DNA from: Gammaproteobacteria bacterium
GTDB taxonomy: Bacteria > Pseudomonadota > Gammaproteobacteria > Steroidobacterales > GCA-2729495
NCBI GenBank assembly: GCA_030429685.1
Contig: JAUIEY010000034.1
Location: 1-13,603, forward strand
DNA length: 13,603 nucleotides
Direction: 5' to 3'
Shown here: in pieces, positions 1-7,735 of the stretch
How positions within the stretch are numbered: the stretch's first letter is position 1
Layout of the letters: each line of letters begins with the position of its first letter
Translations under genes and position numbers: made by a program
Notes under the pieces: model-generated
What the model was told of the DNA's origin: nothing
Databases searched by the model: none
What the model saw: the letters and a program-made list of their open reading frames with translations, nothing else

Positions 1-540
1 GTGCAGGTAGCCGAAATGGTGATCGAAAAAGCCAAACGGCTGGTTGAGCACAAAAAGGATGTGGTAATTCTGCTGGATTCCATCACCCGTCTGGCGCGCG
101 CCTACAACACCGTGGTGCCGTCCAGTGGCAAGGTGCTCACCGGTGGTGTGGATGCCAATGCGCTGCATCGGCCGAAACGCTTCTTCGGCGCCGCGCGCAA
201 CATTGAAGAGGGCGGCAGTCTGACTATCATTGCCACTGCGCTGGTTGATACCGGCTCAAAGATGGACGATGTCATTTACGAGGAGTTCAAGGGTACCGGC
301 AACATGGAGATTCATCTGGATCGCCGTATCGCCGAGAAACGTATCTATCCGGCAATCAACATCAACCGTTCGGGAACGCGCAAGGAAGATTTGCTGATCG
401 AGCCGGACGAACTGCAGAAGATCTGGGTACTGCGAAAAGTGCTGCACCCGATGGATGAGATTGCCGCGATCGAGTTCCTGACCGGCAAGATGCAGGACAC
501 CAAGACCAATGCCAAGTTCTTTGATGCGATGAAAAGATGA
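1..540 (+). CDS. rho: Transcription termination factor Rho, C-terminal part (5' end outside window)
   Basis: Rho is the hexameric RNA-dependent ATPase/translocase that ends transcription of untranslated RNA in the cytoplasm. The window enters the gene in frame; the 179 visible residues line up without gaps with E. coli Rho from about residue 240 to the end. Visible landmarks are the Walker B strand VVILLDSITR (its Asp, residue 26 here, matches D265 of E. coli), the block SGKVLTGGVDANALHRPKRF, the R-loop region EEFKGTGNMEIHLDRR, and the arginine finger in RSGTRKED (R127 here, matching R366). The end FFDAMKR followed by TGA is the normal family terminus. The N-terminal RNA-binding domain and Walker A lie outside the window, so the GTG at base 1 is an internal valine codon, not a start. 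Identification is essentially certain. Confidence 0.97.
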   Translation: MQVAEMVIEKAKRLVEHKKDVVILLDSITRLARAYNTVVPSSGKVLTGGVDANALHRPKRFFGAARNIEEGGSLTIIATALVDTGSKMDDVIYEEFKGTGNMEIHLDRRIAEKRIYPAININRSGTRKEDLLIEPDELQKIWVLRKVLHPMDEIAAIEFLTGKMQDTKTNAKFFDAMKR

Positions 541-575
541 GCCGTGACCGGCTTCGATGCTAGCGGCTGTTTTGC
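540..575 (+). terminator. Weak hairpin after rho, possible terminator
   Basis: The rho stop codon runs into AGCCG (540-544), loop TGAC, CGGCT (549-553). A second CGGCT at 564-568 followed by GTTTTG offers an alternative longer-loop pairing. Both stems are only 5 bp and the T-tract is short, so an efficient intrinsic terminator is doubtful. It sits in the 19-bp gap between two convergent genes and runs into the 3' end of the hydrolase gene. Confidence 0.25.
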
Positions 576-1549
576 AGCGCGAACCCGGTCACCAGTTCAT
601 TGAACTCCTGCGGATATTCCATATATGCAACATGTCCGGCGTTTTCAAAGGTATGGAAGGTGACGTCGCTGCCGGCCGCGCGCATTCCGGCGGCAATCTG
701 TCTCCCTGACTCATAGGAGCCTTCCGGATCCTGGCGCCCCCAGACAATCAGGGTGGGTACTGTCAGCCTGCCGGCTGACAGATCGCGCCACAGCTGATCT
801 TTGAGTTTGCGATAGCTGGGATGCGCTGGACTCATGTAGTTGCGCAAAAACCATTCGCGTGCAGCACGGTACTTCGCTGTTTTCGAGAGAGCGTAAATAC
901 GGGCTACGCGCTCATCGGTGATGTTGTTCCCGGTGTGGGTAAACATCTCCATGCCGCGGCGAATACTTGCCAGTGTTTCGCCTTCCGGAGGATGCAGTTC
1001 GTTTTGCAGAAACAGATAAAAGCGCACTGCCTGTGCCGCATCCAATGCCGGGCCGATCATTGTGGAGTCCACCACCACCAGTGAGGAGACACGGTCCGGA
1101 TGATCTACCGCGATACGCGTTACCGGCCAGCCGCCCTGAGAATGTCCGACCAGGTGAACTTGATCCAGCTGCAGCACATCCATGAACCCCAGCAGGTGTT
1201 CCACTACCAGGGAATAGTAGCGCTGATAGTCCTCCAGATCAGCCGGATTGTCAGTTCCGCCCTGACCGATGCGATCCAGGGCGATGACCCGGAAGTGCTC
1301 TGCCAGCCCGGCAATATTCTGTTGCCATTGCAAAGCGTTGTAGTCGGCTGATGAAGGCTGGCCGCCATGCACCAGCAACAGTACCTCGCCGCTGCCTTTC
1401 TCAAAGTAACGTGTGCGCACACCGTCTACTTCGACATAGCGCGCTTCGTCCTCACGCATTTCATGGCTGAAAGCAGGCGCTGTCCTGTCAGTGCTTGCAC
1501 ACCCGGCGCACAGCAGGAGAAACGAAATCAGTATGAGCAGGCGTTTCAT
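560..1549 (-). CDS. Alpha/beta-hydrolase lipoprotein (unknown substrate)
   Basis: A 329-residue alpha/beta-hydrolase-fold protein. Residues 1-17 form a lipoprotein signal peptide: MKR, a hydrophobic stretch, then CAGC, with Cys17 as the likely lipidated residue. The Cys at -3 is a mild deviation from the usual Leu. The hydrolase core follows: the oxyanion-hole strand VLLLVHGG (residues 56-63), the nucleophile elbow GHSQGG with Ser137, the acid in VWGRQDP (Asp274), and the catalytic His in NAGHVAY (His306). All three triad residues are present, so it is probably active. It resembles the broad esterase / haloperoxidase-like / epoxide-hydrolase superfamily; the substrate cannot be read from sequence. 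It should be tethered to a membrane facing the periplasm. It is divergent from adhC (53 bp between starts) and convergent with rho. It is not the S-formylglutathione hydrolase FrmB, which belongs to a different esterase-D-type family, so functional coupling to adhC is only a possibility. Confidence 0.85.
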   Translation of the reverse strand: MKRLLILISFLLLCAGCASTDRTAPAFSHEMREDEARYVEVDGVRTRYFEKGSGEVLLLVHGGQPSSADYNALQWQQNIAGLAEHFRVIALDRIGQGGTDNPADLEDYQRYYSLVVEHLLGFMDVLQLDQVHLVGHSQGGWPVTRIAVDHPDRVSSLVVVDSTMIGPALDAAQAVRFYLFLQNELHPPEGETLASIRRGMEMFTHTGNNITDERVARIYALSKTAKYRAAREWFLRNYMSPAHPSYRKLKDQLWRDLSAGRLTVPTLIVWGRQDPEGSYESGRQIAAGMRAAGSDVTFHTFENAGHVAYMEYPQEFNELVTGFALQNSR

Positions 1550-1602
1550 CCCGATGGATACTGCGGTACCTTGTGAGGCGGTTCAAGCGATACGGGATTG
1601 GC

Positions 1603-2712
<1,110 letters not shown>

Positions 2713-2723
2713 GCAGCATTGTC

Positions 2724-3353
2724 ATGGCTGCATCCAAGCGATTTCTGCCGGTCTTTGTTGCGTCGCTCGCAATGTTCGTCTGGCCAAATGCTTTCGCGGC
2801 TGAACCGCGCATTAGTCTGACGCCGTATGCCGGTTTCAGAATGGGCGGCAGCGTGGAGGACAGGCAAACCGGGCAGAACGCGGATCTTGAGGACACGGCA
2901 TCGTACGGCCTGACGCTGGGGATTCCGTGGGAAACCGGTTCGCAACTGGAATTCTGGTACAGCCACCAGCAGGCAGATATCAGTCCGCTGGCTGCCGGCA
3001 CCGCAACGCTGGACTTTGACACTCTGCAGCTCGGCGGTACCGTGCAGTTCGAACCGCGTGGCAGCGCCGTGCCCTTCTTTGTGTTTACCGCCGGTGCAAC
3101 ACGCGTGGATTCAACGGCGCCCGGTACCCGCGCTGATACTTTTCCATCATTCAGTCTGGGCGGTGGCTGGCAGCTGTTTCCCGAATCGCGCGTCGGTCTG
3201 CGTCTCGAAAGCCGGCTACTGGGATTGCTGGTAGACAGCAGCAGCGAAGTGTTCTGCGGCGCCGGTCCCGGCGGCGGAATATGTGCCTTTCGCGTCAACG
3301 GCGACATGCTGTGGCAGTTTGAGATCAATGCCGGCCTGAGTTTTCGTTTCTGA
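2724..3353 (+). CDS. Small outer-membrane beta-barrel protein, unknown function
   Basis: A 209-residue protein with a Sec signal peptide (hydrophobic residues about 8-24, likely cleavage at AFA-AEP near residue 25). Alternating polar/hydrophobic strands follow, for example ISLTPYAGFRMGGSV, YGLTLGIPW, SQLEFWYSHQ, LQLGGTVQFE, VPFFVFTAGAT, PSFSLGGGWQL, RVGLRLESRLLGL and WQFEINAGLSFRF. The C-terminal Phe preceded by alternating aromatic/hydrophobic residues is the signal recognised by the Bam machinery, so I place it in the outer membrane as an 8-stranded OmpW/OmpA-like barrel. Two cysteines, Cys178 and Cys187 in the last long loop (EVFCGAGPGGGICAF), could form a surface disulfide. It begins 11 bp after adhC without a convincing Shine-Dalgarno, suggesting translation coupled to adhC; no functional link is evident. 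The family assignment rests on overall pattern rather than a diagnostic motif. Confidence 0.8.
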   Translation: MAASKRFLPVFVASLAMFVWPNAFAAEPRISLTPYAGFRMGGSVEDRQTGQNADLEDTASYGLTLGIPWETGSQLEFWYSHQQADISPLAAGTATLDFDTLQLGGTVQFEPRGSAVPFFVFTAGATRVDSTAPGTRADTFPSFSLGGGWQLFPESRVGLRLESRLLGLLVDSSSEVFCGAGPGGGICAFRVNGDMLWQFEINAGLSFRF

Positions 3354-3787
3354 CCCGGATTCATCCGCTGCCGGCGCGCGTGCCGGCCAATAGCAATCCT
3401 AACCAGCTGAAAAATAGATGCTTCTCCTTTTTGTTTGCGGGCATATTTAGCCGGCGCAACAAACCGGCATTTGTCCGTCTGGGAATTATGTGAAGACCGC
3501 TTGTGGTCCGGAATATAGATTTCCAGGGAGAAAATCCGATGAAACAGCATTTGTCTTTGTTGCAGCCTGCAACATTTTTAGGATTGCAAACCGCACTAGG
3601 AAGGCGTAGCTTATTTCTCGCCGACGCTTTGACAGCATTCGCAGGGCGCTGCAGCAGTCAGCTACAACAACAATACAAACAATTCTTTAAGCCGCTTGAA
3701 CCAGGCTTGATACCGTCAGCAAACAGGGAGGGAGAGAACTTTGCTGGCCGTGATTTTTCTGTGCTGCGCTCTCCCGGGGGTATTTCC
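3354..3787. other. 434-bp gene-free leader upstream of the repeat-protein gene
   Basis: No gene is supported here. The stretch is more A/T-rich than its surroundings and uses rare codons (TTA, CTA, AGG, ATA) in the only long open frame. It holds a GC hairpin at 3370-3387 (GCCGGC repeated as an inverted pair, no T-tract), a second at 3450-3468 (GCCGG / CCGGC), and a terminator-like hairpin at 3558-3579. An AGGGAG element lies 8-9 nt before an ATG at 3539, and a TATAGAT box sits at 3514-3520, a possible -10 with a poor -35. The ATG at 3539 is in frame with the downstream gene, but starting there would bury the signal peptide behind 83 residues, so I regard it at most as a leader-peptide start. 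No known riboswitch could be recognised. Confidence 0.5.
3558..3579 (+). terminator. Terminator-like hairpin in the leader (possible attenuator)
   Basis: TGTTGCA (3558-3564), loop GCC, TGCAACA (3568-3574): a perfect 7-bp stem directly followed by TTTTT (3575-3579). The layout is that of an intrinsic terminator, but with only three G-C pairs the stem is modest. It lies about 210 nt upstream of the repeat-protein start and just inside the short frame beginning at ATG 3539, so it could end transcription from upstream or act as an attenuator. Confidence 0.35.
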
Positions 3788-4894
3788 ATGCGAACGACTA
3801 TTCGCAAACTGATTTTCTGTTTGTGCGCTCTGTCAGCCGGTGCCGCACATGCAGCTCTGCAGGTTGAAGGCGAGATTAATCCGAATCCGGTGCGACCGGG
3901 CGAACAGGTTCGGGTCGAGTTTACTGTTGTCAACGACGGCATGAGCACTGAAACCAATGTGACTCTGGAAGCCGAAATACCCACCGGCTTCGATGTCTTT
4001 TCGGATTATCCGCTGGAATATGCTGATGTTTACGGTCAGGGCGAATGTCCGTCCACCAGTTGTTCCGCGGGTGAGGATATTGTCTGGACGCTGGGCAGCC
4101 TGGCCCCTGGTCAGGCAACTACCGTCGGGTTCTGGACCAATGTCGCCGGCGCTGTCGCTGATGCGACAGACCTGACGGTCAATGCTGCGGTTATTGATGG
4201 TGACCTGAATCAGGATGATACGGTCAGTGTCACCACCACCGTGCAAAGCGGCCAGGAATTGTCGCTGTTCGTTGAAGACAATGCCGACCCGGCCGCGCCC
4301 GGCGATGAACTGGTGTATTCGATCACCTACGGCAATCACGGATCGCTGGCGATTTCCGGTGCAACTCTTGACCTGCCGTTGCCCGCGGGCGTCACTTTTG
4401 TTTCTGCGACCGGGGGCGGGAGCGAGAGTCTGGGCACCGTCAGCTGGGCCCTGGGCACACTTGAGCCCGGCATATCCGGAACCCTGCTGGTTACTGTAAT
4501 GGTGTCGAATTCCGCCAGCGCCGGCGATTTGCTGTTGATTAATTCAGCCGCGCTGACGGGTATGACGGTTGAAGCGGTACCTGTTGCGGTAGCGGCCAAT
4601 GCGCAGGCTGTCACCCAGGTCACCGCGACCACACCCCTGACAGCAAACTTCGAAATCAATCCTGACCCGGTGCGTTCCGGTGATTTTATCAGGGCCGAAA
4701 TAACCGTGGCCAATAACACCGGCTCGGCAATGTCGGGTGTGGTGCTGCAGGCACTGATGCCGGAAGACGTGCTCGGCATCGGCGATTCGCCGACCGAATA
4801 CGCGGGACTCTATGGCGCAGGCACTTGCTATCAGAGCACCTGTACAGCGGGCGAACTGATTACCTGGCAACTGTCAGTTTGTGGTCAACAATGA
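3788..4894 (+). CDS. Secreted DUF11-repeat protein, N-terminal fragment of a broken gene
   Basis: The 368 residues begin with a clear Sec signal peptide (MRTTIRKLIFCLCALSAGAAHA, cleavage after Ala22), which fixes the start at ATG 3788 although only a weak GGGGG ribosome site precedes it. Three DUF11-like Ig-fold repeats follow at about 25-155, 156-282 and 283-362. Repeats 1 and 3 are close copies: INPNPVRPGEQVR / INPDPVRSGDFIR, then PLEYADVYGQGEC / PTEYAGLYGAGTC. Each has a C-x4-C pair (Cys87/92 and Cys347/352), a likely disulfide. Repeat 3 stops being homologous after ITWQL (residue 362), where repeat 1 goes on with GSLAPGQ. Six unrelated residues and TGA follow. In another frame, a thrombospondin type 3 motif starts at the same place. 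DUF11 proteins are usually large cell-surface or extracellular proteins; the fragment would probably be secreted but incomplete. Confidence 0.8.
   Translation: MRTTIRKLIFCLCALSAGAAHAALQVEGEINPNPVRPGEQVRVEFTVVNDGMSTETNVTLEAEIPTGFDVFSDYPLEYADVYGQGECPSTSCSAGEDIVWTLGSLAPGQATTVGFWTNVAGAVADATDLTVNAAVIDGDLNQDDTVSVTTTVQSGQELSLFVEDNADPAAPGDELVYSITYGNHGSLAISGATLDLPLPAGVTFVSATGGGSESLGTVSWALGTLEPGISGTLLVTVMVSNSASAGDLLLINSAALTGMTVEAVPVAVAANAQAVTQVTATTPLTANFEINPDPVRSGDFIRAEITVANNTGSAMSGVVLQALMPEDVLGIGDSPTEYAGLYGAGTCYQSTCTAGELITWQLSVCGQQ
4866..4894 (+). other. Deletion-type junction / frameshift between the two halves of the repeat-protein gene
   Basis: In the upstream frame the codons TGG CAA CTG read W-Q-L of the DUF11 repeat; shifted by one, AAC TGT CAG TTT reads N-C-Q-F, the start of a thrombospondin type 3 motif (usually D-N-C-x-x-V-x-N-x-D-Q). 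The hexamer CAACTG (4868-4873) serves both halves. In the downstream frame a TGA at 4857-4859 closes the reading upstream, so a simple one-base sequencing slip would not restore a full DUF11 repeat. Sequence is missing as well as shifted. Confidence 0.7.
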
Positions 4895-5930
4895 TCAGGC
4901 TGATGGCGACAGTGACGGTATAGGCAATGCCTGTGAACCGCCGCCGGTTGCCGATGTGACCGAAGCCGGAGATACAGGTGGTGATGGAGATTTCGCGATT
5001 TTGCGGCAAAGCGTTGCTACCGGTTCGCAGGTGCAGATCATCGATGGCGCCAGTGGCGCGGTACTGAATAGCATTGATTTCTTCAGCTGGGCCTGGGAGG
5101 CCGTGGCGATCGACACCATCCGTGACGGCAACGGTGATGGTACCGCTGACGATCCGGCCATCGCCTTGCTGGCTTTCCGCCCCGACAACGGCCAGATCAA
5201 GGTTCAGATCCGGTCAGTAGCCGACGGCTCCCTGCTGCGCAGTTCTAATCTGGGCTTCTTCAACTCGGGCTGGGATGCGCGGGACATTGCTGTCCTGAAC
5301 GACCTCAATGGCGACGGTACGACCGGTGACATTGGAATTGCGGTGCTGGCTGTCGACAAGACTACAGGGCGCAATGAAGTCGAAGTGCTGCCACTGGATT
5401 CGATGGATTTCGTTCCGGTATTCAAGGAACGGTTCTTCAATCCTGACTGGACGCCTGTAGCTGTTGAGGCCTACGTAGCTCCGGGTGGTAGTGAGTCACT
5501 ACTTAGTGTGATGGCCAAAAATAACACCACGGGCAAGACGGTGTTGCAAAGCCGACGATTCAGTGACGGCGTGCGGATAACCAATGTGTTCGCTTTTGGC
5601 CCCGGTATCGAGGGTGCTGACCTGGGAATTCTGGAGGATGCCGATGCAAACGGTACGGCAGATGATCCCGCCGCAGTGTTCTACGGTACCAACCTGAACA
5701 ATGGGAATGCCATCGTGAGATTGCGCCGTGTCGACAATAGCGCCATCATCGGTCAGTTCAGGATTCTGGGCAGTTCATATAGTCCGCAGCGAGTTACTTC
5801 GTTACCGGACGCTGATGGCAATAATATCGATGAACTGGCAGGTTCTGCGATCAACGACGGTAATGGCAGCCTGTTTATTAAGTTGCGTGATTCGTCGACT
5901 ACCGCAACGGTTAGCGATATCTCTCCCTAA
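4881..5930 (+). CDS. C-terminal fragment of the broken repeat protein: thrombospondin-3 motif plus propeller-like repeats
   Basis: The frame is open from base 4860; the first usable start is GTG 4881, which has no ribosome site and no signal peptide, so this half is probably not made alone. It opens with a calcium-binding thrombospondin type 3 motif (NCQFVVNNDQADGDSDGIG then NACE, counting codons from 4869). About six repeats of 52-60 residues follow. They start near residues 24 (lacking the first strand), 67, 127, 187, 241 and 298 of the 349-residue reading. Each has an aromatic/Trp strand, a D-x-N/D-x-D/N-G acidic loop (RDGNGDGTADD, NDLNGDGTTGD, DADANGTADD, DADGNNIDE), a hydrophobic strand and then V/L-x-I/V-R-x-x-D. 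This is the pattern of FG-GAP/VCBS-type beta-propellers with calcium-binding loops, but I do not recognise a named family. No C-terminal sorting or anchor signal is visible. A strong terminator follows 29 bp later. Confidence 0.7.
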   Translation: MVNNDQADGDSDGIGNACEPPPVADVTEAGDTGGDGDFAILRQSVATGSQVQIIDGASGAVLNSIDFFSWAWEAVAIDTIRDGNGDGTADDPAIALLAFRPDNGQIKVQIRSVADGSLLRSSNLGFFNSGWDARDIAVLNDLNGDGTTGDIGIAVLAVDKTTGRNEVEVLPLDSMDFVPVFKERFFNPDWTPVAVEAYVAPGGSESLLSVMAKNNTTGKTVLQSRRFSDGVRITNVFAFGPGIEGADLGILEDADANGTADDPAAVFYGTNLNNGNAIVRLRRVDNSAIIGQFRILGSSYSPQRVTSLPDADGNNIDELAGSAINDGNGSLFIKLRDSSTTATVSDISP

Positions 5931-5945
5931 CTGCTGTTGTTTGGC

Positions 5946-5990
5946 AGAAAAAACAAACAGGCCCCGTCGCAAGGCGGGGCCTTTTTGTTG
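5946..5990. terminator. Strong bidirectional intrinsic terminator between convergent genes
   Basis: AGGCCCCG (5959-5966) pairs perfectly with CGGGGCCT (5975-5982). A T-G and a C-G pair extend the stem inwards and close a GCAA tetraloop (5969-5972, GNRA class). TTTTT follows on the plus strand (5982-5986). The A-rich tract GCAGAAAAAACAAACAG on the left gives the T-tract for the opposite direction, so one hairpin can terminate both the repeat-protein gene and the minus-strand operon. Confidence 0.9.
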
Positions 5991-6002
5991 CAGTGTGCAG
6001 CT

Positions 6003-6437
6003 CTAGCTGGCTACAGCAGATTTGAGTGTCTCTATCACAGGGTGCCGGACTGAAACGCACAGGCGCGGAAAAAAAACCACCCAGTCACCAAACACCGTCG
6101 GTTGTCTGAACAGAACTTTCACCCGGTGCGGCCAGAAAAAGGGCATCACCTCGACACACTCAATATTGCCGAGGTCAATTTCTGCCGTCTGGTTGAAGTC
6201 GTAGACAATCAGTTTGCTGCCTTCCAGCCAGACGCGCTTGGCGCGGTCGAAAGTGCGGGCCAGCACGACCTGCATTGCTGCTAGCAGCACGCCGATTATC
6301 ACCTTGCCGGTCTGGGGCGGCTGGTCCGTACCCATGTCGGCGAAGAACCACAGCGTCGCCAGTGCGGTCAGGGTCAGCAGGCCGGACAAACCCCAGCGAT
6401 ACAGCCATGCGTAAGAAGCTGAAAGTTCCTGGCGCAT
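6003..6437 (-). CDS. Small two-TM inner-membrane protein with PH-like C-terminal region
   Basis: A 144-residue protein with two hydrophobic helices (about residues 13-34 and 44-62) separated by a short polar loop (DMGTDQPPQTG). A soluble, strand-rich C-terminal part of about 80 residues follows (KLIVYDFNQTAEIDLGNIECVE ... RVKVLFRQPT ... WVVFFPRL). TM pair plus beta-rich tail resembles small bacterial PH-like (bPH-type) membrane proteins; I infer this from layout, not from a diagnostic motif, and assign no function. It starts 17 nt after the purD stop with a weak GGGAA ribosome site and is the last gene of the operon, followed by the bidirectional terminator 13 bp beyond its stop. Sequence shows real protein character and no disruption. 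Confidence 0.75.
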   Translation of the reverse strand: MRQELSASYAWLYRWGLSGLLTLTALATLWFFADMGTDQPPQTGKVIIGVLLAAMQVVLARTFDRAKRVWLEGSKLIVYDFNQTAEIDLGNIECVEVMPFFWPHRVKVLFRQPTVFGDWVVFFPRLCVSVRHPVIETLKSAVAS

Positions 6438-6454
6438 GGCGCTGAATTCCCGTG

Positions 6455-7735
6455 TTAGTCGCGGGCCACGGCACGGTAACCGATATCGTGACGGTAGTAG
6501 ACATTGTCCCAGCTGATCTGCCGGGTCAGTTCATACGCTTTGGTCTGGGCGTCGGCTACATTGTCGCCGAGCGCAACGGCGCACAATACCCGGCCACCGC
6601 TGGTGACCACGTCGTTGCCGCTGTTTTTGGTGCCGGCATGGAAAATTTTCAGGTCGGGTGAACGGTCTGCATCCAGACCACTGATAACATCTCCCTTGCG
6701 GTAGCTGTCCGGGTAGCCGCCGGCAGCCAGCACTACACCGAGTGACGGACGCGGATCCCAGTCGGCAGTTGCAGTAGCCAGCTTGCCTGCCAGGGCGGCC
6801 TCAATCAGGTCCACCAGGTCGGACCGCAACCGGAACAATATGGGCTGGGTTTCCGGGTCACCCATGCGGCAATTGAATTCCAGCACGCGCGGTATGCCGT
6901 CCTCGCCAATCATGAGTCCCGCATACAGGAAGCCCGTGTAGTGTTCGCCGTCCTGCTGCAACCCCGCCACCGTCGGCCGCATCACCTCGGCCATGACTTT
7001 TTCTGCCATCGCGCTGTCAATCACCGGTGCCGGTGAATAGGCGCCCATGCCGCCGGTGTTAGGGCCCTTATCGCCGTCGTCACGTGCCTTGTGATCCTGC
7101 GAGGTTGCCAGCGGCAGAATGTCGGTGCCGTCTACAATGGCCATGAAACTCGCTTCCTCGCCGGACAGAAAGTCTTCAATGACAATTTCGTTGCCGGCTG
7201 CGCCAAAAGCGCGGTCGTCCATCACCCGTTTGACAGCGGCAGCAGCTTCGTCACGGCTGTGCGCAATGATGACGCCTTTACCCGCGGCGAGGCCGTCGGC
7301 CTTGATCACTGTCGGAATGGTGCAGGTCTCGACGTGAGCGAGTGCGGCATCCATGTCAGTGAAATTCTGGTAGCCAGCCGTGGGAATCTGATAGCGCTGC
7401 AGAAAATCCTTGGTATAGGCCTTGGAGCCTTCCAGGCGCGCGCCCGCGGCAGTAGGTCCGAAAATTTTCAGGCCATGCTTTTGAAAGCGATCAACAATCC
7501 CGGCCACCAGCGGTGCTTCCGGGCCTACCACGGTCAGGTCAAGCTGTGCGGTTCTGGCCAGCTCCAGCAGGCCTTCAATGTCTTCCGCACCGACCGGCAC
7601 GTTTTCGACACCTGGTTCAGCTGCCGTGCCGGCGTTGCCGGGGGCCACCAGTACCTGGCTCACGCGTGGTGATTTTGCCAGCGCCCAGGCCAGCGCATGT
7701 TCGCGACCGCCACTGCCTACGACTAAGACTTTCAT
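6455..7735 (-). CDS. purD: Phosphoribosylamine-glycine ligase (GAR synthetase)
   Basis: Cytoplasmic ATP-grasp enzyme that joins 5-phosphoribosylamine and glycine to make glycinamide ribonucleotide, the second step of de novo purine synthesis. The 426 residues match the normal monofunctional length. Visible features: N-terminal MKVLVVGSGGREHALAW; ATP-grasp A domain starting at LEGSKAYTKDF (about 101-111); the lid/glycine-rich KADGLAAGKGV (145-155); the substrate segment SQDHKARDDGDKGPNTGGMGAYSP (212-235); and the metal-binding RVLEFNCRMGDPETQP (283-298). The ATG overlaps the purH stop by one base (TAATG on the minus strand), so translation is probably coupled. No fusion to purM or purN is present, as expected in bacteria. 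The gene is intact. Confidence 0.97.
   Translation of the reverse strand: MKVLVVGSGGREHALAWALAKSPRVSQVLVAPGNAGTAAEPGVENVPVGAEDIEGLLELARTAQLDLTVVGPEAPLVAGIVDRFQKHGLKIFGPTAAGARLEGSKAYTKDFLQRYQIPTAGYQNFTDMDAALAHVETCTIPTVIKADGLAAGKGVIIAHSRDEAAAAVKRVMDDRAFGAAGNEIVIEDFLSGEEASFMAIVDGTDILPLATSQDHKARDDGDKGPNTGGMGAYSPAPVIDSAMAEKVMAEVMRPTVAGLQQDGEHYTGFLYAGLMIGEDGIPRVLEFNCRMGDPETQPILFRLRSDLVDLIEAALAGKLATATADWDPRPSLGVVLAAGGYPDSYRKGDVISGLDADRSPDLKIFHAGTKNSGNDVVTSGGRVLCAVALGDNVADAQTKAYELTRQISWDNVYYRHDIGYRAVARD

Noticed and set aside
560..1549. Lipoprotein hydrolase as the S-formylglutathione hydrolase partner of adhC
   Set aside because: It has a lipoprotein signal and an ordinary GHSQGG elbow; S-formylglutathione hydrolases are cytoplasmic esterase-D-type proteins.
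3370..3387. GCCGGC hairpin after the beta-barrel gene as an intrinsic terminator
   Set aside because: The stem is good, but it is followed by CAATAGCAA with no T-tract, so it is kept only as part of the leader description.
3629..3657. Consensus -35 box TTGACA at 3629-3634 as a promoter
   Set aside because: At 16-18 bp downstream the sequence is GCAGCAG-like, with no resemblance to a -10 box.
3575..3660. Cyclic-di-GMP (GEMM-type) riboswitch suggested by GCAAACC at 3586
   Set aside because: The other conserved GEMM blocks, such as the GGACGCAAAGCC and GGTAGC segments, are not found at proper spacing.
3503..3787. Upstream in-frame extension of the repeat-protein gene (starts at 3503 or ATG 3539)
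   Set aside because: It would place 83-95 unconserved, rare-codon residues before a clear signal peptide that begins at ATG 3788.
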